DNA of 35,838 nucleotides from Sphaerimonospora thailandensis (GTDB lineage: Bacteria; Actinomycetota; Actinomycetes; Streptosporangiales; Streptosporangiaceae), in NCBI RefSeq assembly GCF_016863115.1, contig NZ_BOOG01000066.1:1-35838 (forward strand), read 5' to 3'. Positions 24,500-35,169 of the stretch are shown piece after piece. The notes beneath the pieces are model-generated. The model was given only the letters and a program-made list of their open reading frames with translations. It made no database searches and had not been told where the DNA came from. A program made the position numbers and the translations under genes. Every line of letters starts with the position of its first letter. The stretch's first letter is position 1.

Positions 24500-24901
24500 A
24501 TGTCGCTACGCGATGACTTGTTGCGGTTGGCACATGAACACCAGGACCTGGCCGAAGCCATCGAGGAGTTGCTGAAGCCCGTCAACGATTCGGTAGGCCG
24601 AATGTGTTGGAAAGGTCCTCATCGGGACCGGGTGCGGACCGAGTTGGGGACGATGACGCGGAATGCCCGTGTGGTCGCCGAATCCCTGCGTGGCCGCGCC
24701 AAACTGATCCGAGACGCGGCCTTCAACATCCCCGACAACGGTAGGGATGCGCTGCTCGCACTCGGCGGGCCAGTAGGACGATCCATGATTAATCAGGCAC
24801 CCGCTGAAGATCCGCTTGTGCTGCTTCGCGCCCTTCAGCAGCAGTTGACCCCCATGGGACCCGCCGTCGCGGAGGTGTTCGCCAGGCACGGCGTCAGGTG
24901 A
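24500..24901 (+). CDS. Small helical protein, WXG100-like (putative)
   Basis: The 133-aa product is predicted to be almost wholly helical: MSLRDDLLRLAHEHQDLAEA-IEELLKPVND, then a turn with CWKGPHRDRVRTEL, then a second long helix (MTRNARVVAESLRGRAKLIRDAA). The hairpin with a central W-x-G tripeptide is the layout of WXG100/ESX proteins, although I cannot prove membership and no C-terminal YxxxD/E signal is visible. The rest (about 75-133) is unrecognised. The ATG at 24500 has a weak GGAAACGGGG upstream; the frame is also open to 24476 with a GTG. It is divergent from the DUF1023 hydrolase (78-bp gap), which suggests shared regulation and possibly partnership. Confidence 0.7.
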   Translation: MSLRDDLLRLAHEHQDLAEAIEELLKPVNDSVGRMCWKGPHRDRVRTELGTMTRNARVVAESLRGRAKLIRDAAFNIPDNGRDALLALGGPVGRSMINQAPAEDPLVLLRALQQQLTPMGPAVAEVFARHGVR

Positions 24902-24905
24902 CCGG

Positions 24906-24922
24906 GGCCTCCGCCGGAGGCC
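24906..24922 (+). terminator. Short GC hairpin after the WXG-like gene
   Basis: GGCCTCC-GCC-GGAGGCC is a perfect 7-bp stem with a 3-nt loop, starting 4 nt after the stop codon at 24901. It probably separates this transcript from the response-regulator gene downstream. No convincing promoter for the latter is seen in 24923-25064; TTGACC at 25006 lacks a well-spaced -10. Confidence 0.65.
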
Positions 24923-25064
24923 GACCGAGACGGCCGGAAGCCATGCGGCCGGCAGATGAAGATCCGCATCTCGTCCGGAACCGTGTAATGATGACGGTCG
25001 GTGCGTTGACCGTGAACGTTTGCGGGAAGAGCATTAGCGTCCTTGGCCCCCGCGAGGAGGTTTC

Positions 25065-25769
25065 GTGACCCGATCCGACGAGGTTACCCCTGTTGCCGGT
25101 CGCGGTGAGCCGATCCGCGTGCTGATCGTCGACGATCACGCGCTGATCCGGCGCAGCCTTGAGTTGGCGCTGGCCGCGGAGGCGGACATCGAGGTGGTAG
25201 GCGAGGCGAGCGACGGCCGGGAGGCGGTCGAACTGGCCGGCCGGCTGCTGCCGGACGTGGTCCTCATGGATGTCCGGATGCCGAAACAGGACGGCATCGA
25301 GGCGACCCGAGCCATCAAGGAATCGGTGCCGAGCACCCGGATCATCATGCTGACGGTCAGCGACGAGGAGGAGGACCTCTTCGAGGCGATCAAGGCGGGT
25401 GCCACCGGATATCTGCTCAAGGACGTCCAACTCGACGAGGTGCCCGACGCCGTGCGCGGGGTCCACGAGGGCCAGTCGCTCATCAACCCCGCGATGGCCG
25501 CGAAGCTGATCTCCGAGTTCGCGAACATGAGCCGCAAGGAGGCCGAGCGCCCTCCGCAGCTCCCCGTGCCCAAGCTGACCGAACGCGAGATGGAGGTGCT
25601 CCGCCTGGTCGCGAAGGGCATGAACAATCGGGAGATCGCCAAGGAGCTGTTCATCTCCGAGAACACGGTCAAGAACCACGTGCGCAACATCCTGGAGAAG
25701 CTCCAGCTCCACTCCCGGATGGAGGCCGTGGTCTACGCCGTCCGCGAGCGCCTGCTCGAGATCACCTAG
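25065..25769 (+). CDS. NarL/LuxR-type response regulator
   Basis: The 234-aa protein has a receiver domain ([20 protein letters not shown]; phospho-acceptor D69 in [38 protein letters not shown] with the conserved Thr and Lys) and a LuxR helix-turn-helix ([44 protein letters not shown]). No cognate histidine kinase is adjacent, so it is an orphan in this window. An equivalent regulator gene lies next to hpf in streptomycetes as I recall, so the module 21565-24901 appears to have come between them. The GTG at 25065 has GAGGAGG at 25054-25060. Its stop TAG shares the tetranucleotide CTAG with the stop of the convergent ABC gene. Confidence 0.95.
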   Translation: MTRSDEVTPVAGRGEPIRVLIVDDHALIRRSLELALAAEADIEVVGEASDGREAVELAGRLLPDVVLMDVRMPKQDGIEATRAIKESVPSTRIIMLTVSDEEEDLFEAIKAGATGYLLKDVQLDEVPDAVRGVHEGQSLINPAMAAKLISEFANMSRKEAERPPQLPVPKLTEREMEVLRLVAKGMNNREIAKELFISENTVKNHVRNILEKLQLHSRMEAVVYAVRERLLEIT

Positions 25770-27766
25770 GAGCCGCTGGTCGCCGTCTCCTCGTCGGCCG
25801 AAACCAGGGCGCCGCTGAATTGCGCGGAGTACAGCCGGTGGTAGGCGCCACGGGTGGCGAGCAGTTCGTCATGGGTGCCCTGCTCGACGATGCTGCCCGC
25901 CTCCATGACCAGGATGAGGTCGGCGTCCCGGATGGTGGACAGCCGGTGGGCGATGACGAAGCTGGTGCGGTCGCTGCGGAGCGCGGCCATCGCATGCTGC
26001 ACCAGGACCTCGGTCCGAGTGTCGACCGAGCTGGTGGCCTCGTCCAGGATGAGCAGGGACGGGTCGGCGAGGAAGGCGCGGGCGATCGTGATCAGCTGCT
26101 TCTCGCCGGCGCTGACGTTGCCGCCCTCCTCGTCGATCACCGTGTCGTACCCGTCGGGCAGCGTGCGGACGAACCGGTCGACGTACGTGGCCCGTGCGGC
26201 GGCGTGGATCTCCTCGTCGGTGGCCCGCGGGTTGCCGTACGCGATGTTGTCGCGGATCGTGCCGCCGAACAGCCAGGTGTCCTGGAGGACCATTCCGATC
26301 TGCGAGCGCAGGTCCTCGCGGCGCATCTCGGTGATGTCGACGCCGTCCAGGGTGATGCGGCCCGCGTCGAGCTCGTAGAAGCGCATGATCAGGTTGACCA
26401 GCGTGGTCTTTCCCGCGCCGGTGGGACCGACGATCGCGATCGTGTGCCCGGGGTCGGCCACCAGCGACAGGTCCTCGATGAGGGGCTGTTCGGGGTCGTA
26501 ACGGAAGGACACGTGCTCGAACTCGACGCAGCCCCGCCGGGTGGCCGCCGGCACCGGCTCGGCGGGATCGGGCTCCTGCTCCTTCGCGTCCAGCAGTTCG
26601 AAGACCCGCTCGGCGGACGCCACGCCCGACTGCAGCAGGTTCGCCATCGAGGCGACCTGGGTCAACGGCTGGGTGAACTGCCGGGAGTACTGGATGAACG
26701 CCTGGACGTCGCCCAGGCTCATCGATCCCGTGGCCACCCGTACGGCGCCGACGACGGCGATGGCCACATAGTTGAGGTTCCCGATGAACATCATCGTCGG
26801 CATGATGATCCCGGAGATGAACTGGGCGCCGAAGCTCGCCTTGTACAGGGCGTCGTTCCGCTCCCGGAACACCTGCTCGACCTCCGGTCCGCGTCCGAAC
26901 ACCTTCACCAACTCGTGGCCGGTGAACGCCTCCTCGATGTGGGCGTTCAGGGTGCCCGTGTGGGCCCACTGCGCGACGAAGTGCTTCTGCGAGCGCTTGG
27001 CGATCTGACCGGTGACGAGCATCGTGACGGGGATGGTCACCAATGCGATCATCGCGAGCAACGGCGAGATGACGAACATCATGGCCAGCACGCCGATCAC
27101 GGTGAGCAGCGAGGTCAGCAGCTGGCTCAGCGTCTGCTGCAGGGTCTGGGACACGTTGTCGATGTCGTTGGTGACCCGGCTGAGCAGCTCGCCGCGCGGC
27201 TGGCCGTCGAAGAACCGCAGCGGAAGCCGGTTGATCTTGTCCTCGACGTCGGCCCGCAGCCGGAACACGGTGCGCTGGGTCACGTCGTTGAGCAGATAGC
27301 CCTGCAGCCACATGAAGCCCGACGCCGCGACGTAGAGCCCCAGGGCCCAGGCCAGTGCCGTGGCGAGCGCACCGAAGTCGATGCCGTGCCCCGGGACGAG
27401 GTCCATTGCCGCGACCATGTCGGCGAAGTTGTCGTGGCCCGAGGCGCGAGCCGCCTGAACCGCCTGCTCCTTGCTGATTCCGGCGGGCAACTGGGCGCCG
27501 ATCACACCGCTGAAGATCACGTCTGTCGCGCGGCCGAGGATCTTCGGTCCGATGACCGAGAACACCACGCTGATCACGGCGAGGCCGATCACGGCCAGGA
27601 CCCTCGTACGCTCGGGGCTCAACCGCCGGAGCAGCCGCCGGGCAGAGGGCCCGAAGTTCATGGACTTCTCCGCGGGCATTCCCATGCCGAAACCGCGGCC
27701 CCCCGGGCCGCCGCCTCCCATGGGGGGTCGCGGTCGCGCTGGTGCCGTCGTCGGCCGGTCGCTCAT
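25766..27766 (-). CDS. ABC exporter half-transporter, canonical ATPase subunit
   Basis: The 666-aa protein fuses a six-TM exporter domain (about 50-370) to a nucleotide-binding domain. It has Walker [10 protein letters not shown] (about 445), Q-loop GMVLQDTW, signature NVSAGEKQL (a common variant of LSGGQ), Walker [13 protein letters not shown] with the catalytic Glu present, and H-loop IAHRLSTI. The N-terminus (about 40 residues) is rich in Gly, Pro and Met ([15 protein letters not shown]). The neighbour has a degenerate ATP site, so the two are expected to form a heterodimeric exporter like TM287/288 or BmrCD. The substrate, often drugs or lipids in the family, is unknown. The ATG overlaps the upstream gene's stop (ATGA). 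Confidence 0.95.
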   Translation of the reverse strand: MSDRPTTAPARPRPPMGGGGPGGRGFGMGMPAEKSMNFGPSARRLLRRLSPERTRVLAVIGLAVISVVFSVIGPKILGRATDVIFSGVIGAQLPAGISKEQAVQAARASGHDNFADMVAAMDLVPGHGIDFGALATALAWALGLYVAASGFMWLQGYLLNDVTQRTVFRLRADVEDKINRLPLRFFDGQPRGELLSRVTNDIDNVSQTLQQTLSQLLTSLLTVIGVLAMMFVISPLLAMIALVTIPVTMLVTGQIAKRSQKHFVAQWAHTGTLNAHIEEAFTGHELVKVFGRGPEVEQVFRERNDALYKASFGAQFISGIIMPTMMFIGNLNYVAIAVVGAVRVATGSMSLGDVQAFIQYSRQFTQPLTQVASMANLLQSGVASAERVFELLDAKEQEPDPAEPVPAATRRGCVEFEHVSFRYDPEQPLIEDLSLVADPGHTIAIVGPTGAGKTTLVNLIMRFYELDAGRITLDGVDITEMRREDLRSQIGMVLQDTWLFGGTIRDNIAYGNPRATDEEIHAAARATYVDRFVRTLPDGYDTVIDEEGGNVSAGEKQLITIARAFLADPSLLILDEATSSVDTRTEVLVQHAMAALRSDRTSFVIAHRLSTIRDADLILVMEAGSIVEQGTHDELLATRGAYHRLYSAQFSGALVSADEETATSGS

Positions 27767-29496
27767 GCCGCACTCTCAATGGTCAGTTGGGACTCGACGA
27801 TCTCGACATAGGTCGGGCAGGAGCCGAGCAGTTCGTCATGGGTGCCGATGCCGACGATGAGCCCGTCGTCCAGGACGATGATCTGGTCGGCGTCGATGAT
27901 CGTGGAGACCCGCTGGGCGACGATGACCACGGTGGCCTCGGCCGTGTACGAGCGCAGCGCGGCACGCAACCGGGCGTCGGTGGTCAGGTCGAGGGCCGAG
28001 AACGAGTCGTCGAACAGGTAGATCTCAGGTTCGGCGACCAGCGCCCGGGCGATCGAGAGCCGCTGCCGCTGGCCGCCGGACACATTCGTTCCTCCCTGCG
28101 TGATCGGCGCCTGCAGGCCCTCCGGCATCGCCTCGACGAAGTCGCGGGCCTGAGCGACCTCCAGCGCCGCCCACAGCTCCTCATCGGTGGCGTCCGGGTT
28201 GCCGTACCGCAGGTTGCTGGCGACGGTGCCGGTGAACAGGTACGGCTTCTGCGGCACCAGGCCGATCCGCGACCAGAGCATCTCAGGGTCGAGATCGCGT
28301 ACATCGACGCCGTCGATCAGTACGGCGCCGGAGGTGGCGTCGAAGAGCCGGGGCACCAGGGAGACCAGCGTCGTCTTGCCCGACCCGGTGCTGCCGATGA
28401 CGGCGGTGGTCTGTCCCGCGACGGCGCGGAAGGAGATGCCGGACAGCACCGGAGCCGCCGCCCCCGGATAGCGGAACTCGACGTCGCGCAGTTCCAGCTC
28501 GGCGCGGCGGTCCACCTGCCGTACGGGATGCGCGGGCGGTCGCACCGACGACTCGGTGTCCAGCACCTCGCCGATGCGCTCGGCACAGACCGCGGCACGC
28601 GGGATCATCATCGAGATGAAGGTGGCCATCATCATCGACATGAGAATCTGCAGCAGATACATGAGGAACGCGGTGAGGGCGCCGACCTGCATCTCTCCGC
28701 TGTCCACCCGGGCGGCGCCGAACCACAGCACGGCGACGCTGGAGGCGTTGAGGATCAACATCACGGTGGGGAAGATGAGCGCGGTCAGCCGTCCGACGCG
28801 CAGCGCCGTCTCGGTCAGCGCGTCGTTCGCCTCGCCGAACCGGTGGGTCTCCTCACGCTCCCGTACGAAGGCCCGCACCACGCGGATGCCGGAGAGCTGC
28901 TCGCGCAGCACCTGGTTGACCGCGTCGATGCGGGTCTGCATGGCGCGGAACTGCGGAACCATCCGGGAGACGATCAGTCCGATCGCGAGCAGCAGCACCG
29001 GGACGCAGACCAGCATGAGCCAGGACAACCCGAGGTCCTGGCGCAACGCCATGATGATGCCGCCGATGCCCATGATCGGCGCTGCGACCAGCATCGTGCA
29101 GGTCATCACCACGAGCATCTGGATCTGCTGTACGTCGTTGGTGTTGCGAGTGATCAACGAGGGCGCGCCGAACTGGGTGACCTCCCGGGTGGAGAACCCG
29201 CCCACCTGATGGAAGATCGCAGATCGGAGGTCCCGCCCGAACCCGGCCGCCACCTTGGCTCCGTGGTAGACCGCCGCGATCGAGCAGGTGATCTGGACGA
29301 GGGAAACGGTCAGCATCCAGCCGCCGGTGGTCAGGATGTAGCCGGTGTCGCCGGTCGCGACGCCCTTGTCGATGATGTCGGCGTTCAGGCTGGGCAGATA
29401 CAGCGAGGCGATGGTGCCGACCAGTTGGAAGAGAATCACCGCGGTCAGCGCCGACGAGTACGGCCGCAGGTACGTACGGAGCAGTCGGCTCAGCAT
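27763..29496 (-). CDS. ABC exporter half-transporter, degenerate ATPase subunit
   Basis: The 577-aa protein has a six-TM exporter domain (about 15-310) and an ATPase domain with Walker [10 protein letters not shown] (about 368) and a canonical signature NVSGGQRQR. The Walker B segment [12 protein letters not shown] has Asp where the catalytic Glu is normal, and the H-loop reads VAQRVSTI with Gln replacing His. This pair of changes is the hallmark of the non-catalytic partner in heterodimeric exporters such as TM287 of TM287/288. It is the first gene of the two-gene minus-strand operon. A -10-like TATAGC on the minus strand lies near 29550, and GGGGGG a few bases before the ATG may act as ribosome-binding site. 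Confidence 0.95.
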   Translation of the reverse strand: MLSRLLRTYLRPYSSALTAVILFQLVGTIASLYLPSLNADIIDKGVATGDTGYILTTGGWMLTVSLVQITCSIAAVYHGAKVAAGFGRDLRSAIFHQVGGFSTREVTQFGAPSLITRNTNDVQQIQMLVVMTCTMLVAAPIMGIGGIIMALRQDLGLSWLMLVCVPVLLLAIGLIVSRMVPQFRAMQTRIDAVNQVLREQLSGIRVVRAFVREREETHRFGEANDALTETALRVGRLTALIFPTVMLILNASSVAVLWFGAARVDSGEMQVGALTAFLMYLLQILMSMMMATFISMMIPRAAVCAERIGEVLDTESSVRPPAHPVRQVDRRAELELRDVEFRYPGAAAPVLSGISFRAVAGQTTAVIGSTGSGKTTLVSLVPRLFDATSGAVLIDGVDVRDLDPEMLWSRIGLVPQKPYLFTGTVASNLRYGNPDATDEELWAALEVAQARDFVEAMPEGLQAPITQGGTNVSGGQRQRLSIARALVAEPEIYLFDDSFSALDLTTDARLRAALRSYTAEATVVIVAQRVSTIIDADQIIVLDDGLIVGIGTHDELLGSCPTYVEIVESQLTIESAA

Positions 29497-29570
29497 GTGC
29501 GCCCCCCGGGGGAGACGGTGCTGCGGGAGGTCGGAATCACGCGGAAAACGCTATATGATCCTTTGGCTGC

Positions 29571-30827
29571 TCACGCTTGATTTTTGGCGTCGAGCGCCGC
29601 CCGCAGCGGTCCTTCGAACTCCGGCGAGGTGATCCGCTCGACCCGGAGATCTGTGCAGTCCACCCAGCTCGCGGCCTCCAGCAGCGCGTCCCGCATGCCC
29701 GTGATGGCCGCGCTGCGACCCGCCGCGGTACGGCTGACGCCGGCTTCGAAGCCGACCTGCCGGGCGACGAGCGTGCGGCCCTCCCGCGCCGGATCCACCC
29801 GGCCGATGATCTTCCCGTCCGCCAGGACCGGCATCGCGAAGTAGCCGTGGACCCGTCTGTCCTTCGGCACGTACGCCTCCAGGCGGTGGCTCACCCCGAA
29901 GATCCGCTCAGTCCGGGGCCGATCCCAGATGAGGGAGTCGAACGGCGACAGCGGCGTGGTCCGGTGCCGGCCGCGTGGCTCCGTCTCGAGTGCGGCCGGG
30001 TCCGCCCAGGCGTTGGGGGCGCCGGCCGTGTCGGTTCCCGCTCCGGCCCGGGCTCCGGAACGGCGTCGAGCCGGCGGCCACCCGGCGACCCGTACCGGGA
30101 CGAGCCCGGCGGCGCCGCTCAGCAGGGCATCGTCGAGCAACTCGGCGTATTTCCCCTTCACCCGGGTGAAATCGACGAGGTCGGCCCGGGTCGCCACGCC
30201 CAGGGAGCGGCCGGCGATCGCGGTGAGCCCGGCGACGCACTCCGCGTCGGTGGGATCCTCGCCCAGCAGATCGGCCGGGATCACACGTTCTGCCAGGTCG
30301 TATACGCGACGCCAGCCGATCCGCCGGGTGCAGACCACCTCGCCGATGTCGAGCAGGAACTCGATCGCGATCTTGGAATCCGACCAGTCCCACCAGGGGC
30401 CGCCATTACGTGCTCCGCCGATGTCCGCGGTGGTGACCGGTCCCTCCGAGCGGACGATATCCAGGACCTTGTCGATCGTCGGCGGCACCTCGTGCCAGCG
30501 GAACCGCCGCTCACGATAGGCCCGGCGGCGGAAGCCGTACAGGGGCCACTGTTCGAGGGGGAGGACGCAGGCGGCGTGACACCAGTATTCGAAGGCGCAC
30601 GGAGGGTCGTGCCAGTAGGCGCGCTCCACCTTCGTACGCCCGACAGGACCGAGCCGGGCGTACGCGACGAGTTCATGGGAGCGCGCCAGCACAGAGATGG
30701 TGTCGAGCTGGACGGCGCCCACCCGCCGCAGCATGGCGGACACGCCACCGCCGCGCGCGCTCGCGCCGAGGAAACCCTGGGCCCGCAAGATGATCCTGCG
30801 GGCCTCGTCGGAGGTCAGGTCGGTCAC
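29571..30827 (-). CDS. YcaQ/AlkX-like winged-helix DNA glycosylase family protein
   Basis: The 418-aa protein belongs to the HTH_42/YcaQ family. The catalytic-type motif Q-hydrophobic-D is present as Q40-L-D42 in VGAVQLDTISVLARSHELVA. It continues with LARSHELVAYARLG, FEYWCHAACVLPLEQWPLYG, winged-helix segments (GPVTTADIGG, GWRRVYDLAERVIP), PLSPFDSLIWDRPRTERIFG and VHGYFAMPVLADGKIIGRVD. QxD members (YcaQ/AlkX) unhook DNA interstrand crosslinks, while QxQ members (AlkZ) are resistance enzymes for natural-product alkylators, so a general crosslink-repair role is inferred. An Ala/Gly/Arg-rich insertion (about residues 255-290, RSGARAGAGTDTAGAPNAWA) is atypical. The GTG at 30827 has no good Shine-Dalgarno. 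Confidence 0.88.
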   Translation of the reverse strand: MTDLTSDEARRIILRAQGFLGASARGGGVSAMLRRVGAVQLDTISVLARSHELVAYARLGPVGRTKVERAYWHDPPCAFEYWCHAACVLPLEQWPLYGFRRRAYRERRFRWHEVPPTIDKVLDIVRSEGPVTTADIGGARNGGPWWDWSDSKIAIEFLLDIGEVVCTRRIGWRRVYDLAERVIPADLLGEDPTDAECVAGLTAIAGRSLGVATRADLVDFTRVKGKYAELLDDALLSGAAGLVPVRVAGWPPARRRSGARAGAGTDTAGAPNAWADPAALETEPRGRHRTTPLSPFDSLIWDRPRTERIFGVSHRLEAYVPKDRRVHGYFAMPVLADGKIIGRVDPAREGRTLVARQVGFEAGVSRTAAGRSAAITGMRDALLEAASWVDCTDLRVERITSPEFEGPLRAALDAKNQA

Positions 30828-30846
30828 ATCCGGAGATGCTAAACGG

Positions 30847-30923
30847 GGCGACCGACAAAGTTCTTTCGAAGGTCAGGGGCTGTCGGCGGCCAGGGCTTCG
30901 AAAGTACGGGGCGGTCGGTCGCC
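30847..30923. repeat. Nested inverted repeats upstream of the YcaQ-like gene
   Basis: The outer arms GGCGACCGAC (30847-30856) and GTCGGTCGCC (30914-30923) and the inner arms CTTTCGAAG (30863-30871) and CTTCGAAAG (30896-30904) are all perfect, enclosing a 24-nt G-rich centre. The 77-nt structure lies between the stop of the small membrane protein gene (30951) and the start of the YcaQ-like gene (30827), both on the minus strand. It could be a terminator-attenuator, a structured leader or an interspersed element. Confidence 0.65.
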
Positions 30924-30950
30924 TGACACCGCCGCCGGGGGCCGTACGGC

Positions 30951-31217
30951 TCAGGCCTTGTGGTGCTCGAACGGGGAATGGTGCTCCTGCGCTTCGATCT
31001 CCCGGGGCGCGTCGACGATCACGTCGGAGAAGATGTCGACCGCGAGCGCGAGCAGGCCGCCGACCGCGCAGATGCCGACGCCGACCCAGAAGAACAGCCA
31101 GTTGGGGCCCGCGACGAGGGCGATCCCGCCAACGAGGAAGCCGATGAGGATCGTGCTGACGGCGAGCCACGATTTGGGGCTTCCCGCGTGGCTGCCTTGG
31201 TGTCCGCTCTGTGCCAT
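30951..31217 (-). CDS. Small two-TM membrane protein (HGxxPAAW-like)
   Basis: The 88-aa product starts with a His/Gly/Ser-rich stretch leading to HAGSPKSWLAVSTILIGFLVG, resembling the HGxxPAAW motif of small actinobacterial membrane proteins. Two membrane segments follow (about 17-37 and 42-62), and the C-terminus is acidic and His-rich (EAQEHHSPFEHHKA). Function is unknown for the family. The match to HGxxPAAW is partial (Lys-Ser for Ala-Ala), so the assignment is tentative, but the composition and the ATG with a GGGG-rich upstream make it a likely real gene. It is divergent from secA. Confidence 0.75.
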   Translation of the reverse strand: MAQSGHQGSHAGSPKSWLAVSTILIGFLVGGIALVAGPNWLFFWVGVGICAVGGLLALAVDIFSDVIVDAPREIEAQEHHSPFEHHKA

Positions 31218-31261
31218 ACCCCGTTTTCTACCTGATGGTCACCACGGTCGGCACATCGGGG

Positions 31262-31292
31262 GGAACCCCTCGGGCGTTTCGCTCGTTATAAC
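31262..31292 (+). promoter_or_regulatory. SigR/SigH-type promoter candidate ahead of secA
   Basis: GGAAC (31262-31266), an 18-nt spacer and GTT (31285-31287) reproduce the thiol-stress sigma factor consensus GGAAY-N18-GTT in sequence and spacing. The GTT lies within GTTATAAC, an 8-bp palindrome that could also serve as a -10 on the other strand. Transcription would start about 150 nt before the secA GTG. A second -10-like box TACGAT lies at 31357-31362 without a good -35. The leader 31300-31441 contains no recognised element. Confidence 0.45.
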
Positions 31293-31441
31293 TCATGCGA
31301 ATACGGCACGCCGCTCCGGCCCGTTGGCGATGGCTGTGTCCGGTGGCGGAACAGCCTACGATGGTTGCGGGGAAGTGTGTGTCTCGTCCTCCCACCCCGG
31401 TCGGACCGCCCGGGGTAGACCTGCGAGGAGCTCTACTAACA

Positions 31442-34243
<2,802 letters not shown>

Positions 34244-34249
34244 TCCGAA

Positions 34250-34288
34250 CGAGAATCCCCGCAGGGCGGACCCCTGCGGGGATTCTCG
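34250..34288. terminator. Bidirectional terminator after secA
   Basis: A 17-bp perfect inverted repeat, CGAGAATCCCCGCAGGG (34250-34266) and its complement (34272-34288), encloses a 5-nt loop, 6 nt after the secA stop and 30 nt beyond the stop of the convergent Rv3235-like gene. The AT-rich stem base (GAGAAT/ATTCTC) supplies a short U-rich end in both directions. Confidence 0.9.
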
Positions 34289-34318
34289 CTTCCAGCCGAC
34301 CGCTTCCAGCCGACGCTG

Positions 34319-34879
34319 TCAGGCGGTCTCGAACTCCGTGACCAGCCACTGGACGCCGAAGCGCTCCAGGCGTAGCGCGAGCACCCGGCTGCGCGTCCCG
34401 CAGTGGACGAGCACGCACATCTCCGCCACACCGTCGCGGGGCCACTGCGCATGCGGCGGCCCCACCAGCGGCGGACGCTCGGCATGGATCATCTTTCCGG
34501 CGCGGACCAGCTCGCGATAGGCCCGCTCCGACAGCCTGTCCTGCACGGTCTCCGCGGGTCGCCGGCCCGCGAGGACCTCCGCCATGGCCTGACCGAGACA
34601 GCGCAGGTGCCGCTCATCGGGCCGGGCTCCCCGCGTCCGCACCGTTCCCCGTGCCCGTACCGCTTCCCGCACCCGCAGTGCGGCACTCCGGGCCTGTGGG
34701 ATGGTTTCGGGCACCCTGGCGGGTGCGGCGGCCTCCGGCACATGGGCCAGGGCGAGCGAGCCGTACGTCATGGGCATGCCGCCTTCGGCTGCGCCGTCCG
34801 CCGCCGCGCGCTCGTCGTCGTACGGCGGATCCGCGGGGGGTACGGACATGATCCTGGGCAGCGGGATCGGCTTGGGCAT
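34319..34879 (-). CDS. Rv3235-family protein
   Basis: The 186-aa product begins MPKPIPLPRIMSVPPADPPY, a Pro-rich opening typical of the family, has a disordered Ala/Pro/Arg-rich middle, and ends with a conserved domain (HLRCLGQAMAEVLAGRRPAE, LSERAYRELVRAG, VAEMCVLVHCGTRSRVLALRL, RFGVQWLVTEFE). That tail is the pattern of small actinobacterial proteins encoded next to secA (Rv3235 in M. tuberculosis). No function is established. I chose the ATG at 34879 because AGGGAG lies just upstream; the frame stays open to 35035 through the minisatellite, which gives repetitive, unlikely sequence. Confidence 0.85.
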   Translation of the reverse strand: MPKPIPLPRIMSVPPADPPYDDERAAADGAAEGGMPMTYGSLALAHVPEAAAPARVPETIPQARSAALRVREAVRARGTVRTRGARPDERHLRCLGQAMAEVLAGRRPAETVQDRLSERAYRELVRAGKMIHAERPPLVGPPHAQWPRDGVAEMCVLVHCGTRSRVLALRLERFGVQWLVTEFETA

Positions 34880-34895
34880 CGAGACTCCCTGTTCG

Positions 34896-34975
34896 TCATT
34901 CGGGGGCGGTCGTCGTTCGGGGGCGGTCGTCATTCGGGGGCGGTCGTCGTTCGGGGGCGGTCGTCGTCCGGGGGC
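34896..34975. repeat. 17-bp minisatellite (4.7 copies)
   Basis: The unit TCRTTCGGGGGCGGTCG is repeated at 34896-34912, 34913-34929, 34930-34946 and 34947-34963, with a partial fifth copy at 34964-34975. The third base alternates A, G, A, G, so the array probably grew by doubling a 34-bp unit. It lies in the 5' region of the Rv3235-like gene, beginning 17 bp before its ATG. The remaining gap to 35169 holds a small hairpin GGGAA/TTCCC (35073-35085) and no gene. Confidence 0.9.
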
Positions 34976-35169
34976 AGGGGAAATCCGCTGCCTAATAGAG
35001 GTTCCGGTTCCCCCGTCTGATACACAGGCCGCCAACTTTGTCGCTCGGCGCGGCCTTATCTCCCCATTTCAAGGGAAAGCTTCCCCTCAGTTGGGGTGCC
35101 TCCGATGAGGCTCGGTCAAATTACGGCCAGCGAGGTGAACGCATTACGGTCCGGCGATTCGCGGGGGGA

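Noticed and set aside
25820-27811. Long plus-strand open frames opposite the two ABC transporter genes (also 27742-29580)
   Set aside because: Both coincide with canonical ABC exporters on the other strand; the products are His/Arg/Gln/Gly-rich low-complexity sequence typical of antisense frames.
35036-35169. DasR operator (dre) near the PTS gene
   Set aside because: This is the 3' side of the permease gene and no TGGTCTAGACCA-like site is present; the promoter lies outside the window.
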